Shown: piece by piece, positions 1 to 8,790 of the stretch | How the letters are laid out: the number at the start of each line of letters is the position of its first letter | Position numbering within the stretch: position 1 is the stretch's first letter | Assembly (NCBI RefSeq): GCF_003046185.1 | Contig: NZ_PZZL01000004.1 | Location: forward strand, 62,001-126,000 | Direction of reading: 5' to 3' | Source: Phreatobacter oligotrophus | GTDB lineage: Bacteria > Pseudomonadota > Alphaproteobacteria > Rhizobiales > Phreatobacteraceae | DNA: 64,000 nt | Program-made: the position numbers and the translations under genes | The notes under the pieces: generated by a model | Told to the model about the DNA's origin: nothing | The model's input: only the letters and a program-made list of their open reading frames with translations | Databases searched by the model: none

Positions 1-1420
1 CAGCCGCAAAGGCGTCCCCGTAGAGGATGAGCAAGGGGCCGGTCCAGGCCTGCGCCGCGAGCCGGCCGGCAAGGTCGGCCACGGTGCCCGCGATGCGCAC
101 CTCGTCCGGCCGCGTGGCATTCACGACGGCGATGGCGGGTGTTGCGGCGGACAGGCCCCTGGCGATGAGGCCCGCCGCCAGTTCGTGCCAGGTGGCGCCG
201 GGCATGTAGACGATTGTGGATGCGGCGGGGTCGGTCAGGGCGGGCCAGGACAGGTCCCGCGGCAGGCGTCCGTCACGGCCATGGGCGGTGACATATTGCA
301 GGCGGCGGGCATGGTCGCGATGGGTGAGGGACAGTTTCAGCGCAGCCGCAGCCCCTTGCGCGGCGGAAATTCCCGGCACGACCTCCACGGGGATGCCGCG
401 CGCCTCGGCGGCGGCGATCTCCTCGCCGGCGCGGCCGAAGATCATGGGATCGCCGGCCTTGAGGCGGACCACGTGCTTGCCCTCCACCGCAAGGCGGATG
501 ACGAGGGCATTGATGTCCTCCTGCCGGCACGAGGGACCCCGCCCGCGCTTGCCGGCGGAGATCCGCTCCGCCTCGCGGCGCGCGACATCGAGCACGGCAC
601 TCGGCACGAGGTCGTCATGGACGATGACGTCGGCAGACTGCAGCGCGCGGACCGCGCGCATGGTCAGAAGCTCCGGGTCGCCAGGGCCAGCCCCGACCAG
701 AACGATGCGGCCGGTCCGGGCCTCGGCGGTGGCGCGGGCCGCGCGTTCCAGCTCGATCGTCAGGCAGGCCGGCGGCACGGCCTCCGGCGTCGCCATAGCG
801 CGTTCGGAGAAGAGCTCCCAGAAGCGGCGGCGTGCCTGGAACGGCAGGTGGAGGGATTGGACACGGCGACGCCAGCGCCGGGCGGCATCGGCCCAGCGGG
901 CGAAGCCCTGCGGCAACAGCGCCTCGATCCGGGCGCGAACGGCCTGGCCGAAGACCGGCGCCGCGCCATCGGTGGAGATGCCGATGACCAGCGGCGAGCG
1001 ATTGACGATGCCGCCGAACTGGACGTCGCAGAAGGCCGGCTTGTCGATGACATTGACGGGCACGCCGGCGCCGCGGGCCGCCGCGGCGAAAGCCGCCGCG
1101 TCCGCATCCTCCTCGAAGGCGCCGATAGCGAAGGCGGCACCGCCGAGATCGGCCAGGCTCCAGGCGCGGTGGTGCAGGGTGATGGACCCGGCCGGCGGCG
1201 CCTCCGCCAGATCCAGCATGGCGGGGCAGGGGTCTGCGGCATAGACGGCCACCTCGGCGCCCGCGGCAGCGAGCAACTCGGCCTTCCAGACGGCCGCCTC
1301 GCTGCCGCCCGCGACGACGACACGGCGTCCCTTGAGCTTCAGGAAGACCGGCAGCACGGCCAGCGGCGCCATGCGGGCGGCGCGCTCGGCGCGGGGTCGA
1401 CGGGAGACGTCTTCGCTCAT
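1..1420 (-). CDS. cysG: Siroheme synthase CysG, 3' end cut by the window edge
   Basis: Trifunctional cytoplasmic enzyme that methylates uroporphyrinogen III, oxidises precorrin-2 and inserts iron to give siroheme, the cofactor of the reductase encoded two genes upstream. About 473 residues are visible. The N-terminal third has a Rossmann nucleotide-binding motif (VVVAGGSEAA) followed by a dehydrogenase/ferrochelatase domain. The C-terminal part has the SUMT methyltransferase motifs IVLVGAGPGDPELLT, RLKAGDPMIFGRAGEE and VVPGISAAQGAAAAL. The frame is still open at base 1 (..YGDAFAA), and since the family ends shortly after this point only a few residues are probably missing. Start ATG 1418-1420 has a GAGGCGG ribosome-binding site and lies 10 bases after the preceding stop, so it is the last visible gene of the nirA-reductase-cysG operon. 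Confidence 0.95.
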   Translation of the reverse strand, partial: MSEDVSRRPRAERAARMAPLAVLPVFLKLKGRRVVVAGGSEAAVWKAELLAAAGAEVAVYAADPCPAMLDLAEAPPAGSITLHHRAWSLADLGGAAFAIGAFEEDADAAAFAAAARGAGVPVNVIDKPAFCDVQFGGIVNRSPLVIGISTDGAAPVFGQAVRARIEALLPQGFARWADAARRWRRRVQSLHLPFQARRRFWELFSERAMATPEAVPPACLTIELERAARATAEARTGRIVLVGAGPGDPELLTMRAVRALQSADVIVHDDLVPSAVLDVARREAERISAGKRGRGPSCRQEDINALVIRLAVEGKHVVRLKAGDPMIFGRAGEEIAAAEARGIPVEVVPGISAAQGAAAALKLSLTHRDHARRLQYVTAHGRDGRLPRDLSWPALTDPAASTIVYMPGATWHELAAGLIARGLSAATPAIAVVNATRPDEVRIAGTVADLAGRLAAQAWTGPLLILYGDAFAA

Positions 1421-1430
1421 CGCATCCGCC

Positions 1431-3035
1431 TCAATAGACATCGGCCTGGTAGCGCCCGGCCTTCTTCATGGCCTGGACATAGGCGACGGCCGCTTCGGCG
1501 GTCATGCCGCCATGGGCGGCGATGACGTCGACCAGCGCCGCCTCCACGTCCTTGGCCATGCGCTTGGCGTCGCCGCAGATGTAGAAATGCGCGCCGTCGG
1601 CGAGCCAGGACCACAGATCGGCGCCGGTCTCGCGCATGCGGTCCTGGACATAGATCTTCTGCGAGCCGTCGCGCGACCAGGCCAGCGACAGCCGCGTGAG
1701 CACGCCGTCCTTCTTCAGGGCCTCGAGCTCGTCGGCATAGAAGAAGTCGGTCGCCTGCCGCTGGTGTCCATAGAAGAGCCAGTTGCGCCCGGGGGCCTTG
1801 TCGGCGGCGCGGTCCTGCAGGAAGGCGCGGAAGGGCGCAACGCCCGTTCCCGGTCCCACCATGATGACCGGCGTCGCCGGATCGGCCGGCAGGGCGAAGG
1901 CGTGGGCGCGCTGGACATAGACCCGCACGGCATCGCCCGGTTTCACCCGCTCGCCGAGGAAGGTCGAGGCGACGCCGAGGCGGCGGCGCTTGCCGATGAC
2001 GTAGCGGACCGAATCGACGGTCAGCGACACGCGGCCCGGCTGGGCCTTGATCGACGAGGAGATGGAATAGAGGCGCGGCTGCAGCGGCTCCAGCGCCTCG
2101 ACGAAGGCCTCCGGATGGGGCCGGACGCCGGCGAATTTCGTCAGCACCGCGAGGACGTCGAGGTTGGCGGCGTCGCCGTCGGGATCCTCGCCCGTGGCCA
2201 GCGCCCGCGCCTTGGCGCGCTGGGCGCCGCCGGTGAGGAAGGAGATCAGCTCGAACAGGCTGTCCGGCGCCGGTGACAGCGACACCTCCTCCGCCAGCAC
2301 TGTGCGCAGCGGCCGCCCGCGGACCTCCGTCAGGTGGGAGGCGCCGAGCATGGCGATGATCTGGTCGACAAGGCCGAGGTCGTTGGTGGGAAAGATCCCG
2401 AAGGCATCGCCCACCACATAGTCGAGGCCAGCCTCGGTCAGGTCGAACTCGACGTGGTGGGTCTCCTTCTCCGAACCCTCGCCATTCAGGCGCCGGCGCG
2501 ACAGGAACCGCGCGGCGACCGGGGCTTCGCGGGACCGGCCGGGGACTGCGGGCGCCGCCGCGGGGACGGCTTCCGTCTTCAACGTCGGAGCCGAGCCGGG
2601 CGCCGCGCCGATTTCGGGCGCCAGCGCCTTGAGCATGCGCAGCGTGTCCTTGCCGCCCGGCACGCAGAGGTTCAGCCGGTCCTCGGACTTGGCGGCCAAC
2701 GCATTGGCATAGTCGGCGCAATTGTAGCCGCACTGTCCGCAATCCTGCTGGGCCATGGCCGCCATGAGCCGCGGCGCGATCGGCCGGCCCTCGGCGAGCG
2801 CCATGCGATCGGCGAGCGCCATGGACGGATCATGCCAGGGCGCGTCGTCATTGCTCGCCTCGTCATTCGCCTTTGGCGCGCCGGCGGTCTCCGGCAGGGC
2901 CAAGACGCCGCCGGGCGGCACCAGGGGCGCAAGGGCGGCTGCGAAGAACCCGGACAGCCATTGCCGCTGTTCGGGCGTGAACGGGGCCGTCTCCGGGATC
3001 AGCGAGAAGGCTGCGGAGGGGGGCTGGACGCTCAT
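1431..3035 (-). CDS. Sulfite/nitrite reductase electron-transfer subunit (CysJ-like FNR with N-terminal Fe-S domain)
   Basis: Predicted NADPH-dependent reductase that passes electrons to the adjacent siroheme reductase. 534 residues. Residues about 95-130 hold four cysteines (C99, C102, C106, C124) in the pattern CGQCGYNC..LCVPGG, which resembles the RnfB-type 4Fe-4S domain. From about residue 165 to the end it is a ferredoxin-NADP reductase module like CysJ, with the FAD motif RLYSISSS and the nucleotide motif GPGTGVAPFRAFLQ. It lacks the flavodoxin (FMN) domain of enterobacterial CysJ, so the Fe-S cluster probably takes over the one-electron step. Its ATG overlaps the nirA stop by four bases (3032-3035), indicating translational coupling. 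Proteins of this type are usually labelled sulfite reductase alpha subunit. Context and the sigma-54 promoter favour nitrite as the end acceptor, which is inference. Confidence 0.9.
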   Translation of the reverse strand: MSVQPPSAAFSLIPETAPFTPEQRQWLSGFFAAALAPLVPPGGVLALPETAGAPKANDEASNDDAPWHDPSMALADRMALAEGRPIAPRLMAAMAQQDCGQCGYNCADYANALAAKSEDRLNLCVPGGKDTLRMLKALAPEIGAAPGSAPTLKTEAVPAAAPAVPGRSREAPVAARFLSRRRLNGEGSEKETHHVEFDLTEAGLDYVVGDAFGIFPTNDLGLVDQIIAMLGASHLTEVRGRPLRTVLAEEVSLSPAPDSLFELISFLTGGAQRAKARALATGEDPDGDAANLDVLAVLTKFAGVRPHPEAFVEALEPLQPRLYSISSSIKAQPGRVSLTVDSVRYVIGKRRRLGVASTFLGERVKPGDAVRVYVQRAHAFALPADPATPVIMVGPGTGVAPFRAFLQDRAADKAPGRNWLFYGHQRQATDFFYADELEALKKDGVLTRLSLAWSRDGSQKIYVQDRMRETGADLWSWLADGAHFYICGDAKRMAKDVEAALVDVIAAHGGMTAEAAVAYVQAMKKAGRYQADVY

Positions 3036-4801
3036 TCCGCGGCCTCCTTCAGCGGGGCGAGATGGGGCGCGACCAGCGCGTCGAGATCAGCCGTCTCATG
3101 GCGCAGCGTGAAGGCCTGGAAGCTTTCCGATGGGCCTGTGCGATGGGCGAGATAGGCGCGCAGCAGCGCCTCGACATGGCGCGGCGCATCCTCGGCCTTC
3201 ACCGCCTTCCACAGCGGCCGGCCGATGCGGGCCTGCTCGGCGAACCCGCCGCCGACGACCATGTCGTAGCCCTCGACCGTGTCGCCGTCCTCGTTCACCG
3301 GCACGCGCGCGCCGATCAGGCCGATATCACCGATATAGTGCTGGGCGCAGGAATGGTGGCATCCCGTCAGGTGGATGTTCACCGGCACGTCGATGGTCAC
3401 GCGCGCCTCGACATGGTCGGCGATCTCCAGCGCGTGCTTCTTGGTGTTGGAGGCCGCAAACTTGCAGCCTGCATTGCCGGTGCAGGCGACGAGACCTGCC
3501 CGGATTGGCGTCGGCCGGGTGGAGAAGCCAAGCGCCGCGATGCGTGCTTCCGCCTCGGCGAGGCGCCCGTCGGGCACGCCGGACAGGATGAGGTTCTGCC
3601 AGACGGTGAGGCGCACGTCGCCATCGCCGCAATCGCGGGCCACGGCAGCGAGGCCGCGCGCCTGGTCCCCGGTTATGCGGCCGACCGCCATCACCACGCC
3701 GATCCAGTTGAGGCCCGCCTGCCGCTGGGGATGGACGCCGACATGGGCATAGCGGTCAGTGGCGGGACGCGGTGCCACCAGCGCCTCGTCGATGCGGGTG
3801 AGTGTCCGCCCAAGCTTGTCCTCGACCGCGCCAAGGAAGCGGTCGAAGCCCCAGGCGTCCAGCACATACTTCAGACGGGCGCGGTTGCGGTTCGTCCGGT
3901 CGCCATGGTCGATGAAGACCCGGATGATGGCATCCGCGATCGCCGTCGCCTCTTCGGGCCGGCAGAAGACGCCGGTCGGGCGCGCAAGGTCATGATGGCC
4001 GGAAATGCCGCCGAGGACGAGGCGGAGGCGAATGCCGGCCTCGGGGCCCTCGGTGACGCGCACCGCCTGGAAGCCGATATCGTTGGTCTCCTCCAGCGCC
4101 GGCGACAGGCCGCCGCCATCGAAGGAGACATTGAACTTGCGGGGAAGGCCGTAGAGCACCCGCTCGTTGAGGATATGGAAGTGCCAGTCGCGGGCGAGCG
4201 GCCGCGTGTCCAGGATCTCCGTCGGGTCGATGCCGGCGAGGGGCGATCCCGTGACGTTGCGGATGTTGTCGGCGCCGGAGCCCCGCGCCACGAGGCCGAG
4301 ATCCATCAGCTCTTCCAGCAGCGGCTTGACGCTCTCCGGGCGAATCTCGCGCATCTGCAGGTTGGCGCGGGTCGTCACGTGCAGGTAGCCGCCGCCATGG
4401 CGCTCGCAGAGATCGGCGCAGCCGGCAAGCTGGTGGGCCTTGAGGATGCCGTTCGGGATACGCATCCGGAGCATGAAGCTCTCTTGCGCCGGGGCGACAT
4501 TGAACAGGCCGTGGTAGCGCCAGCGGAAATTGTCGGCCGGACCGGGCAGCTTGCCGGTGGCGGCCTCCCGCGTGAGGCGGGCATAGGCGTCGAAGGGATG
4601 CTCGTCGCGCTTCCACTTTTCGGCGTCAACGAGCTTGCCGCCGGCCTTCACCTGGGCGTCCTGGGCGGCCAGATGCGGAGCGTCAGGCCCCGTGGGTACC
4701 GGGGCGGCAGCAGCCGGTGGTGCGACCACGCGCGTGGCGGCGGCACCTGCTGCAAAACCTTCGAGATAGCGCTTCTGCTCGGCGCTGAAGTCCTGTGACA
4801 T
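3032..4801 (-). CDS. nirA: NirA-family siroheme nitrite/sulfite reductase
   Basis: Ferredoxin-type assimilatory reductase carrying out the six-electron reduction of nitrite to ammonium (or sulfite to sulfide) in the cytoplasm. 589 residues, with two repeats of the nitrite/sulfite reductase half-domain. The siroheme/4Fe-4S ligands are visible as C440-x5-C446 (ACTGNAGCKFA) and C481-x3-C485 (TGCHHSCAQH). The N-terminus (MSQDFSAEQKRYLEGF) matches proteins named NirA family in Rhizobiales. It is first in a three-gene operon with its reductase partner and siroheme synthase. The sigma-54 promoter at 4868-4882 places it under nitrogen control, which favours nitrite over sulfite as physiological substrate. 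A cysI role cannot be excluded from sequence alone. Confidence 0.88.
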   Translation of the reverse strand: MSQDFSAEQKRYLEGFAAGAAATRVVAPPAAAAPVPTGPDAPHLAAQDAQVKAGGKLVDAEKWKRDEHPFDAYARLTREAATGKLPGPADNFRWRYHGLFNVAPAQESFMLRMRIPNGILKAHQLAGCADLCERHGGGYLHVTTRANLQMREIRPESVKPLLEELMDLGLVARGSGADNIRNVTGSPLAGIDPTEILDTRPLARDWHFHILNERVLYGLPRKFNVSFDGGGLSPALEETNDIGFQAVRVTEGPEAGIRLRLVLGGISGHHDLARPTGVFCRPEEATAIADAIIRVFIDHGDRTNRNRARLKYVLDAWGFDRFLGAVEDKLGRTLTRIDEALVAPRPATDRYAHVGVHPQRQAGLNWIGVVMAVGRITGDQARGLAAVARDCGDGDVRLTVWQNLILSGVPDGRLAEAEARIAALGFSTRPTPIRAGLVACTGNAGCKFAASNTKKHALEIADHVEARVTIDVPVNIHLTGCHHSCAQHYIGDIGLIGARVPVNEDGDTVEGYDMVVGGGFAEQARIGRPLWKAVKAEDAPRHVEALLRAYLAHRTGPSESFQAFTLRHETADLDALVAPHLAPLKEAAE

Positions 4802-4867
4802 CCGTTCCCCGTTCGACAGGCGAGGGGGCCGGCGTCATTGGCGGCCTTGAGCTTTGGACCGATTGTC

Positions 4868-4882
4868 GCAAGCGTCGTGCCA
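4868..4882 (-). promoter_or_regulatory. Sigma-54 (RpoN) promoter of the nirA operon
   Basis: On the minus strand the sequence reads TGGCACG-ACGC-TTGC, which matches every position of the sigma-54 -24/-12 core (TGGCACG-N4-TTGC). The expected transcription start is near 4857, leaving a leader of about 56 bases before the nirA ATG at 4801. Upstream, GTGC/GCAC half-sites occur around 4937-4941, 4956-4960 and 4989-4993, at distances usual for an enhancer-binding protein such as NtrC. They do not form a clean NtrC palindrome. Confidence 0.8.
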
Positions 4883-5001
4883 CCTCCCGCCTCAGCAGAA
4901 GCAGGAGGAATGTCAGCGGGTTATCGGGATCGATCGGGCACCAAACCCGCCGCCTGTGCAGCCCGAATGGGCGGATCGCCGCATTTGTGTGCAGCGCAGC
5001 G

Positions 5002-7179
5002 TCAGGCTTCCGCGGGCTTCTCGTGCGGCAGGGCTGCGAGCAGCGCGATCAAGGCGCGGTCATGCAGGATGAGCATGGACTCGCGGTTCGACAGCCATTG
5101 CCGGGCCTCCTCGATGGAATGGGCATCGGTGAGCTTTGCCTCGGCAATGACCCGGTCGGCGTCGACCTTGCCGCGCACCCGGGGCGGCGGCACCTGGATG
5201 ATCTGCTGGTGCACCTCGCGGAAGGCCGGATCGGCATGGACGAGGTCGAGCGCCTTGCCGTCCTCGAGCGACAGCGCCTCAAACTCCTTGCCGAGCTGGT
5301 AGGCCCGTTCGGCGATCGGCGGCGGGGCATATTCCTCGGGGATCAGCAGCAGCCGCATCCGCCGCAGGCCCCAGCCGATGCCAGCCGAGGCCGAGGCCCA
5401 GGAGGTCGGGATGGCGAGCCACAGGCCGATGATGGTCGGCGACATCCAGGCGAAGATGTAGGGCGAGATCGAGAAGGCCGCGATGGCGGCGATGATGCCG
5501 AGCACCGTATGGCGCCAGTGGCGCTCGACGATGGCGCGGAAGGGGATCGAGCCGTCGTCGCGGCGCTGCGTCTTCCAGCCGGTGTCGCGTCCCGAGATGA
5601 TCGAGGAGACGGAGCTGGCCTGGATCAGCATCATGACCGGCGCGATGAGCGCGGAGAGGATGATCTCCAGGATGGTGGAGAGCGTCAGCATGATGGCGCC
5701 GCCGCAACCACGCCGCGCCGCGCCGTTCACCAGGGTGACGAACCAGCCGAAGATCTTCGGCGCCAGCAGGATCGCCATGGTGAAGAGGAAGAGGTTGAAG
5801 GCGCGCTCGGAGTCGAAGACCGGCCAGGCCGGGAAGAGCGTGAACTGGTTGGTGAAATATTCCGGGCGGATGAAGGCCGCCTGCAGGGCCAGCGCCAGGC
5901 CGATCAGGAGCTGGATCAGCCAGAGCGGGCTCGACACATAGCTCATGATGCCGGTGGCGAGGTGCTGGCGCGTCGCCCAGTGCAGGCCCTTCGCGCCGAT
6001 GACGCGGCTGTGCTGCAAGTTGCCCTGGCACCAGCGCCGGTCGCGGATGGCAAGGTCCATCAGCGAGGGCGGGCTCTCCTCGAAGGACCCGTCGAGATGG
6101 GTGAGCATGTAGACGGCATAGCCGCGGCGGCGGATGAGGCCTGCCTCGACGAAGTCGTGGCTGAGGATGTGCCCGCCGAAGGGCGGCTTGCCCGGCAGGT
6201 CCGGCAGGCCGGCCGAGGAGGCGAAAGCCTCCATGCGGATGATGGCGTTGTGACCCCAGTAATTGCTGTCGCGGCCTGACCAGACGGCAAGGCCCGCGGC
6301 GCAGACCGGCCCGTAGACGCGGGCCGCGAACTGCTGGAGCCGGGCGATCAGCGTGTTGCGGTTGATGAGCCGGGGAAGCGTCTGGATGATGCCGGCATCC
6401 GGATCGCGCTCCATGGCATCCGCCAGGGCCACGATCGTCTCGCCGGTCATCAGGCTGTCGGCATCGAGCACGATCATGTGGGCGTAGTTGCCGCCCCACT
6501 GCGTGACGAAATCGGCGATGTTGCCGGCCTTGCGCGCCGTGTTCTTTGGCCGGTGGCGGTAATGGATGGCGATGTCCGGCAGACGGTCGCGCAGCGCCAG
6601 ATAGGAGCGCTCCTCGGCGATCCAGATGTCGGGGTCCGTCGTGTCGGAGAGGAAGAAGAAGTCGAACGAGGCGCCATGGCCGGTGGCCAGCACGTCCTCG
6701 GCGATGGCCTGCACCGTGCCGAACACCCGCGCCGGGCTCTCGTTGTAGATCGGCATGACGATAGCGGTGCGCTCGCGCAAGGCGGGCGGCAGGTCGGGCT
6801 TGCGGTTGAGGCCGTGCCTGAGGAGATGGCCAAGCCCCAGGATGCCGGTCGTGAAGGCCAGCGCGATCCAGGAAAAGTTGACGACGAAGAAGGCGAGGAA
6901 GGCCCATTCCAGCAGCGTCACGCCGCCGGCCTCGACCACCTTGTACATCTGCCAGCCGCCGGCCACCGTGATGGCCGCCATGCCGCCGAAGGCGACGAGG
7001 CGGGAGAACCACGGCGTGCGCCACAGATCGGGCGCGAGAAGGCGGCGGCGCTCATCGTCACGCCAGCGGCGGAGCGACTGGGCGGGCATTGCGAGGGGAG
7101 CAGCGGCCGGCATGGCCTGGCGTTCGCGCAAGCTGGGCGCGGCGGGCCGATCGGTCAGGGCGTCCATCGATAGAGCCAT
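5002..7179 (-). CDS. opgH: Glucans biosynthesis glucosyltransferase MdoH/OpgH
   Basis: Inner-membrane family 2 glycosyltransferase that polymerises UDP-glucose into the backbone of osmoregulated periplasmic glucans and threads it across the membrane. 725 residues. Two membrane segments lie at about residues 60-115. The cytoplasmic catalytic domain follows, with MPIYNESPARV, the DAD metal site (residues 239-241), HDFVEAG (341) and RRWCQGN (381-387). Several more membrane segments follow from about 415 to 620. The start ATG (7177-7179) lies inside the end of opgG, giving a 25-base overlap; an internal ATG at 7165-7167 is an alternative. The tail after about residue 640 is soluble. The opgG-opgH order is that of the classical operon. 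Confidence 0.95.
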   Translation of the reverse strand: MALSMDALTDRPAAPSLRERQAMPAAAPLAMPAQSLRRWRDDERRRLLAPDLWRTPWFSRLVAFGGMAAITVAGGWQMYKVVEAGGVTLLEWAFLAFFVVNFSWIALAFTTGILGLGHLLRHGLNRKPDLPPALRERTAIVMPIYNESPARVFGTVQAIAEDVLATGHGASFDFFFLSDTTDPDIWIAEERSYLALRDRLPDIAIHYRHRPKNTARKAGNIADFVTQWGGNYAHMIVLDADSLMTGETIVALADAMERDPDAGIIQTLPRLINRNTLIARLQQFAARVYGPVCAAGLAVWSGRDSNYWGHNAIIRMEAFASSAGLPDLPGKPPFGGHILSHDFVEAGLIRRRGYAVYMLTHLDGSFEESPPSLMDLAIRDRRWCQGNLQHSRVIGAKGLHWATRQHLATGIMSYVSSPLWLIQLLIGLALALQAAFIRPEYFTNQFTLFPAWPVFDSERAFNLFLFTMAILLAPKIFGWFVTLVNGAARRGCGGAIMLTLSTILEIILSALIAPVMMLIQASSVSSIISGRDTGWKTQRRDDGSIPFRAIVERHWRHTVLGIIAAIAAFSISPYIFAWMSPTIIGLWLAIPTSWASASAGIGWGLRRMRLLLIPEEYAPPPIAERAYQLGKEFEALSLEDGKALDLVHADPAFREVHQQIIQVPPPRVRGKVDADRVIAEAKLTDAHSIEEARQWLSNRESMLILHDRALIALLAALPHEKPAEA

Positions 7180-8708
7180 GTCTCGCTTTGCGGCTGTCCG
7201 TCCTTTTCGAGGACCAGCCGCAGTTCGACCTGATTGGCGGCCTCCGGGTCAAGGTCGAAAGCGACACGGTAGAGTTTCAGGTCCGGCACGAGCCGGCCGT
7301 CGATATTGCCGACGCGGCCCCGCTGGTTGGTGAGATTGGCGCGCAGGCCCGCCGATTTCTCGCGATCGCCAAAATCCTCGGCGGTGAAGTCCACGAGGAA
7401 GCGACGCCGCCGTCCGCCGCCCTGGGCGCGACCGGTCCGGGTTGCCACGACCATGGCGCTCGGCGGCCGCTCGGGCGGGGCCCAGCACCAGTGCATCCGG
7501 TAGGTGAACATGTGCTCGCCGCCCCGCGCCAGCGGCGTCCGCGGGCGCCAGTAGGCGAGGATGTTGCGATTGAACTCGTCGTTGACCGGGATCTCCACCA
7601 GCTGCACCTGGCCCTGGCCCCAGTCGCCCAGCGGTTCGATCCACACGCTCGGCCGACGCTCGAAACGGGCATCGAGGTCGTTGAAGGCCTCGAAGCGGCG
7701 GTCGCGCTGTAACAGGCCGAAGCCGCGCGGGTTCTGGTCGACGAAACCGGAGACCTGCAAGGTCTCGGGATTGGTCACCGGGCGCCAGATCCACTCGCCA
7801 TTGCCGTTCCAGATCTGCAGGCCCTGGGTGTCGTGGACCCCGCCGCGCACGTCGTCGACATTGGCGCGGTCATTCGGCGCGAAGAGGTAGTTCGCCGTCA
7901 TCGGCGCGATGCCGACATGCTGGAGGTCGTTGCGCGGGAAGAGCGTGACCTCGACATCGCAGACGGTGGAATCGCCCGGCCTCAAGGAGAAGCGGTACAG
8001 GCCCGTCACGCTGTCCGAATCGAGCAGGGCGTGGACGACGAGGCTGGTGCCGCCCGGGCCGGGCCGCTCGATCCAGAAGGAGCGGAAGGAGGGGAACTCC
8101 TCGCCCTGCGCCTCGGCGACGTTGAGCGTCAATCCGCGCGCCATGACGCCATAGACCTGTCCACGGGCGAGCGCCCGGAACAGGCTCGCCCCCTGGAAGA
8201 CCAGGGCTTCGTCGGCCGGCGTGCCGCTGCTCAGGCCCGCATAGGCGCGAAAGCCGGTATAGGGGACCTGGATCTCGGTCGGCAGCGGCGCTGTCTGGCC
8301 ATAGTCGTACTGGTCGGCCTGGAAACGCTTGTCGCGGATGATGCCGCCATCGACGGTCCGGATCGTCACCGGCGTGGTGAAGACATTGCCGGCCGGCAGC
8401 AGGTCGAGGGTGAAGCCGCGATTTTCGCCCGCCCAAACCCGCTGGTCCGGCTTCATGCGGATCTGCCGGTACTGGTCGAGCGAGAGCTGCTGGAGCGAGC
8501 GCGGAATGTCGGCGCGCGGGGCCTGGTAGGGATTGCGGGACACCTCGCGGGCGAAGGCCAGCAGGGCATCGCGGGAGATCGCCTGGCCGTCGGAAACGGC
8601 TGCCAGCGCCGCCTGGAGCGGCGACCCCTGGGCCAATGCGGTCCGGTTCAGCGTGAGGGCTGCCGGCGCGGCCAGGAGGGAAGCAAGGAGGTCGCGGCGG
8701 CTCGGCAT
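7155..8708 (-). CDS. opgG: Periplasmic glucan biosynthesis protein OpgG/OpgD family
   Basis: Periplasmic partner of OpgH that acts on the nascent glucan backbone. 517 residues from the chosen start. The N-terminus MPSRRDLLASLLAAPAALTL followed by ..TALAQG is an export signal with a twin-arginine motif (SRRDLL), closer to the Tat-exported OpgD of enterobacteria than to Sec-exported OpgG. Family motifs visible include YRQIRMKPD near the start, FPSFRSFWIERP and a C-terminal immunoglobulin-like domain (VELRLVLEKDG). A longer frame begins at 8981 but would run into the DMT gene and place the signal peptide internally, so the start at 8708 is preferred. It is cotranscribed with opgH through overlapping ends. 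Confidence 0.92.
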   Translation of the reverse strand: MPSRRDLLASLLAAPAALTLNRTALAQGSPLQAALAAVSDGQAISRDALLAFAREVSRNPYQAPRADIPRSLQQLSLDQYRQIRMKPDQRVWAGENRGFTLDLLPAGNVFTTPVTIRTVDGGIIRDKRFQADQYDYGQTAPLPTEIQVPYTGFRAYAGLSSGTPADEALVFQGASLFRALARGQVYGVMARGLTLNVAEAQGEEFPSFRSFWIERPGPGGTSLVVHALLDSDSVTGLYRFSLRPGDSTVCDVEVTLFPRNDLQHVGIAPMTANYLFAPNDRANVDDVRGGVHDTQGLQIWNGNGEWIWRPVTNPETLQVSGFVDQNPRGFGLLQRDRRFEAFNDLDARFERRPSVWIEPLGDWGQGQVQLVEIPVNDEFNRNILAYWRPRTPLARGGEHMFTYRMHWCWAPPERPPSAMVVATRTGRAQGGGRRRRFLVDFTAEDFGDREKSAGLRANLTNQRGRVGNIDGRLVPDLKLYRVAFDLDPEAANQVELRLVLEKDGQPQSETWLYRWTP

Positions 8709-8790
8709 GAGTTGGAAAATCGCGGGGCTTTCCGGGAGCAGTTGCTGGGGGGGCGGCAACCGCAGAGGGTGGGGCGGCTTATAGCCGAAA

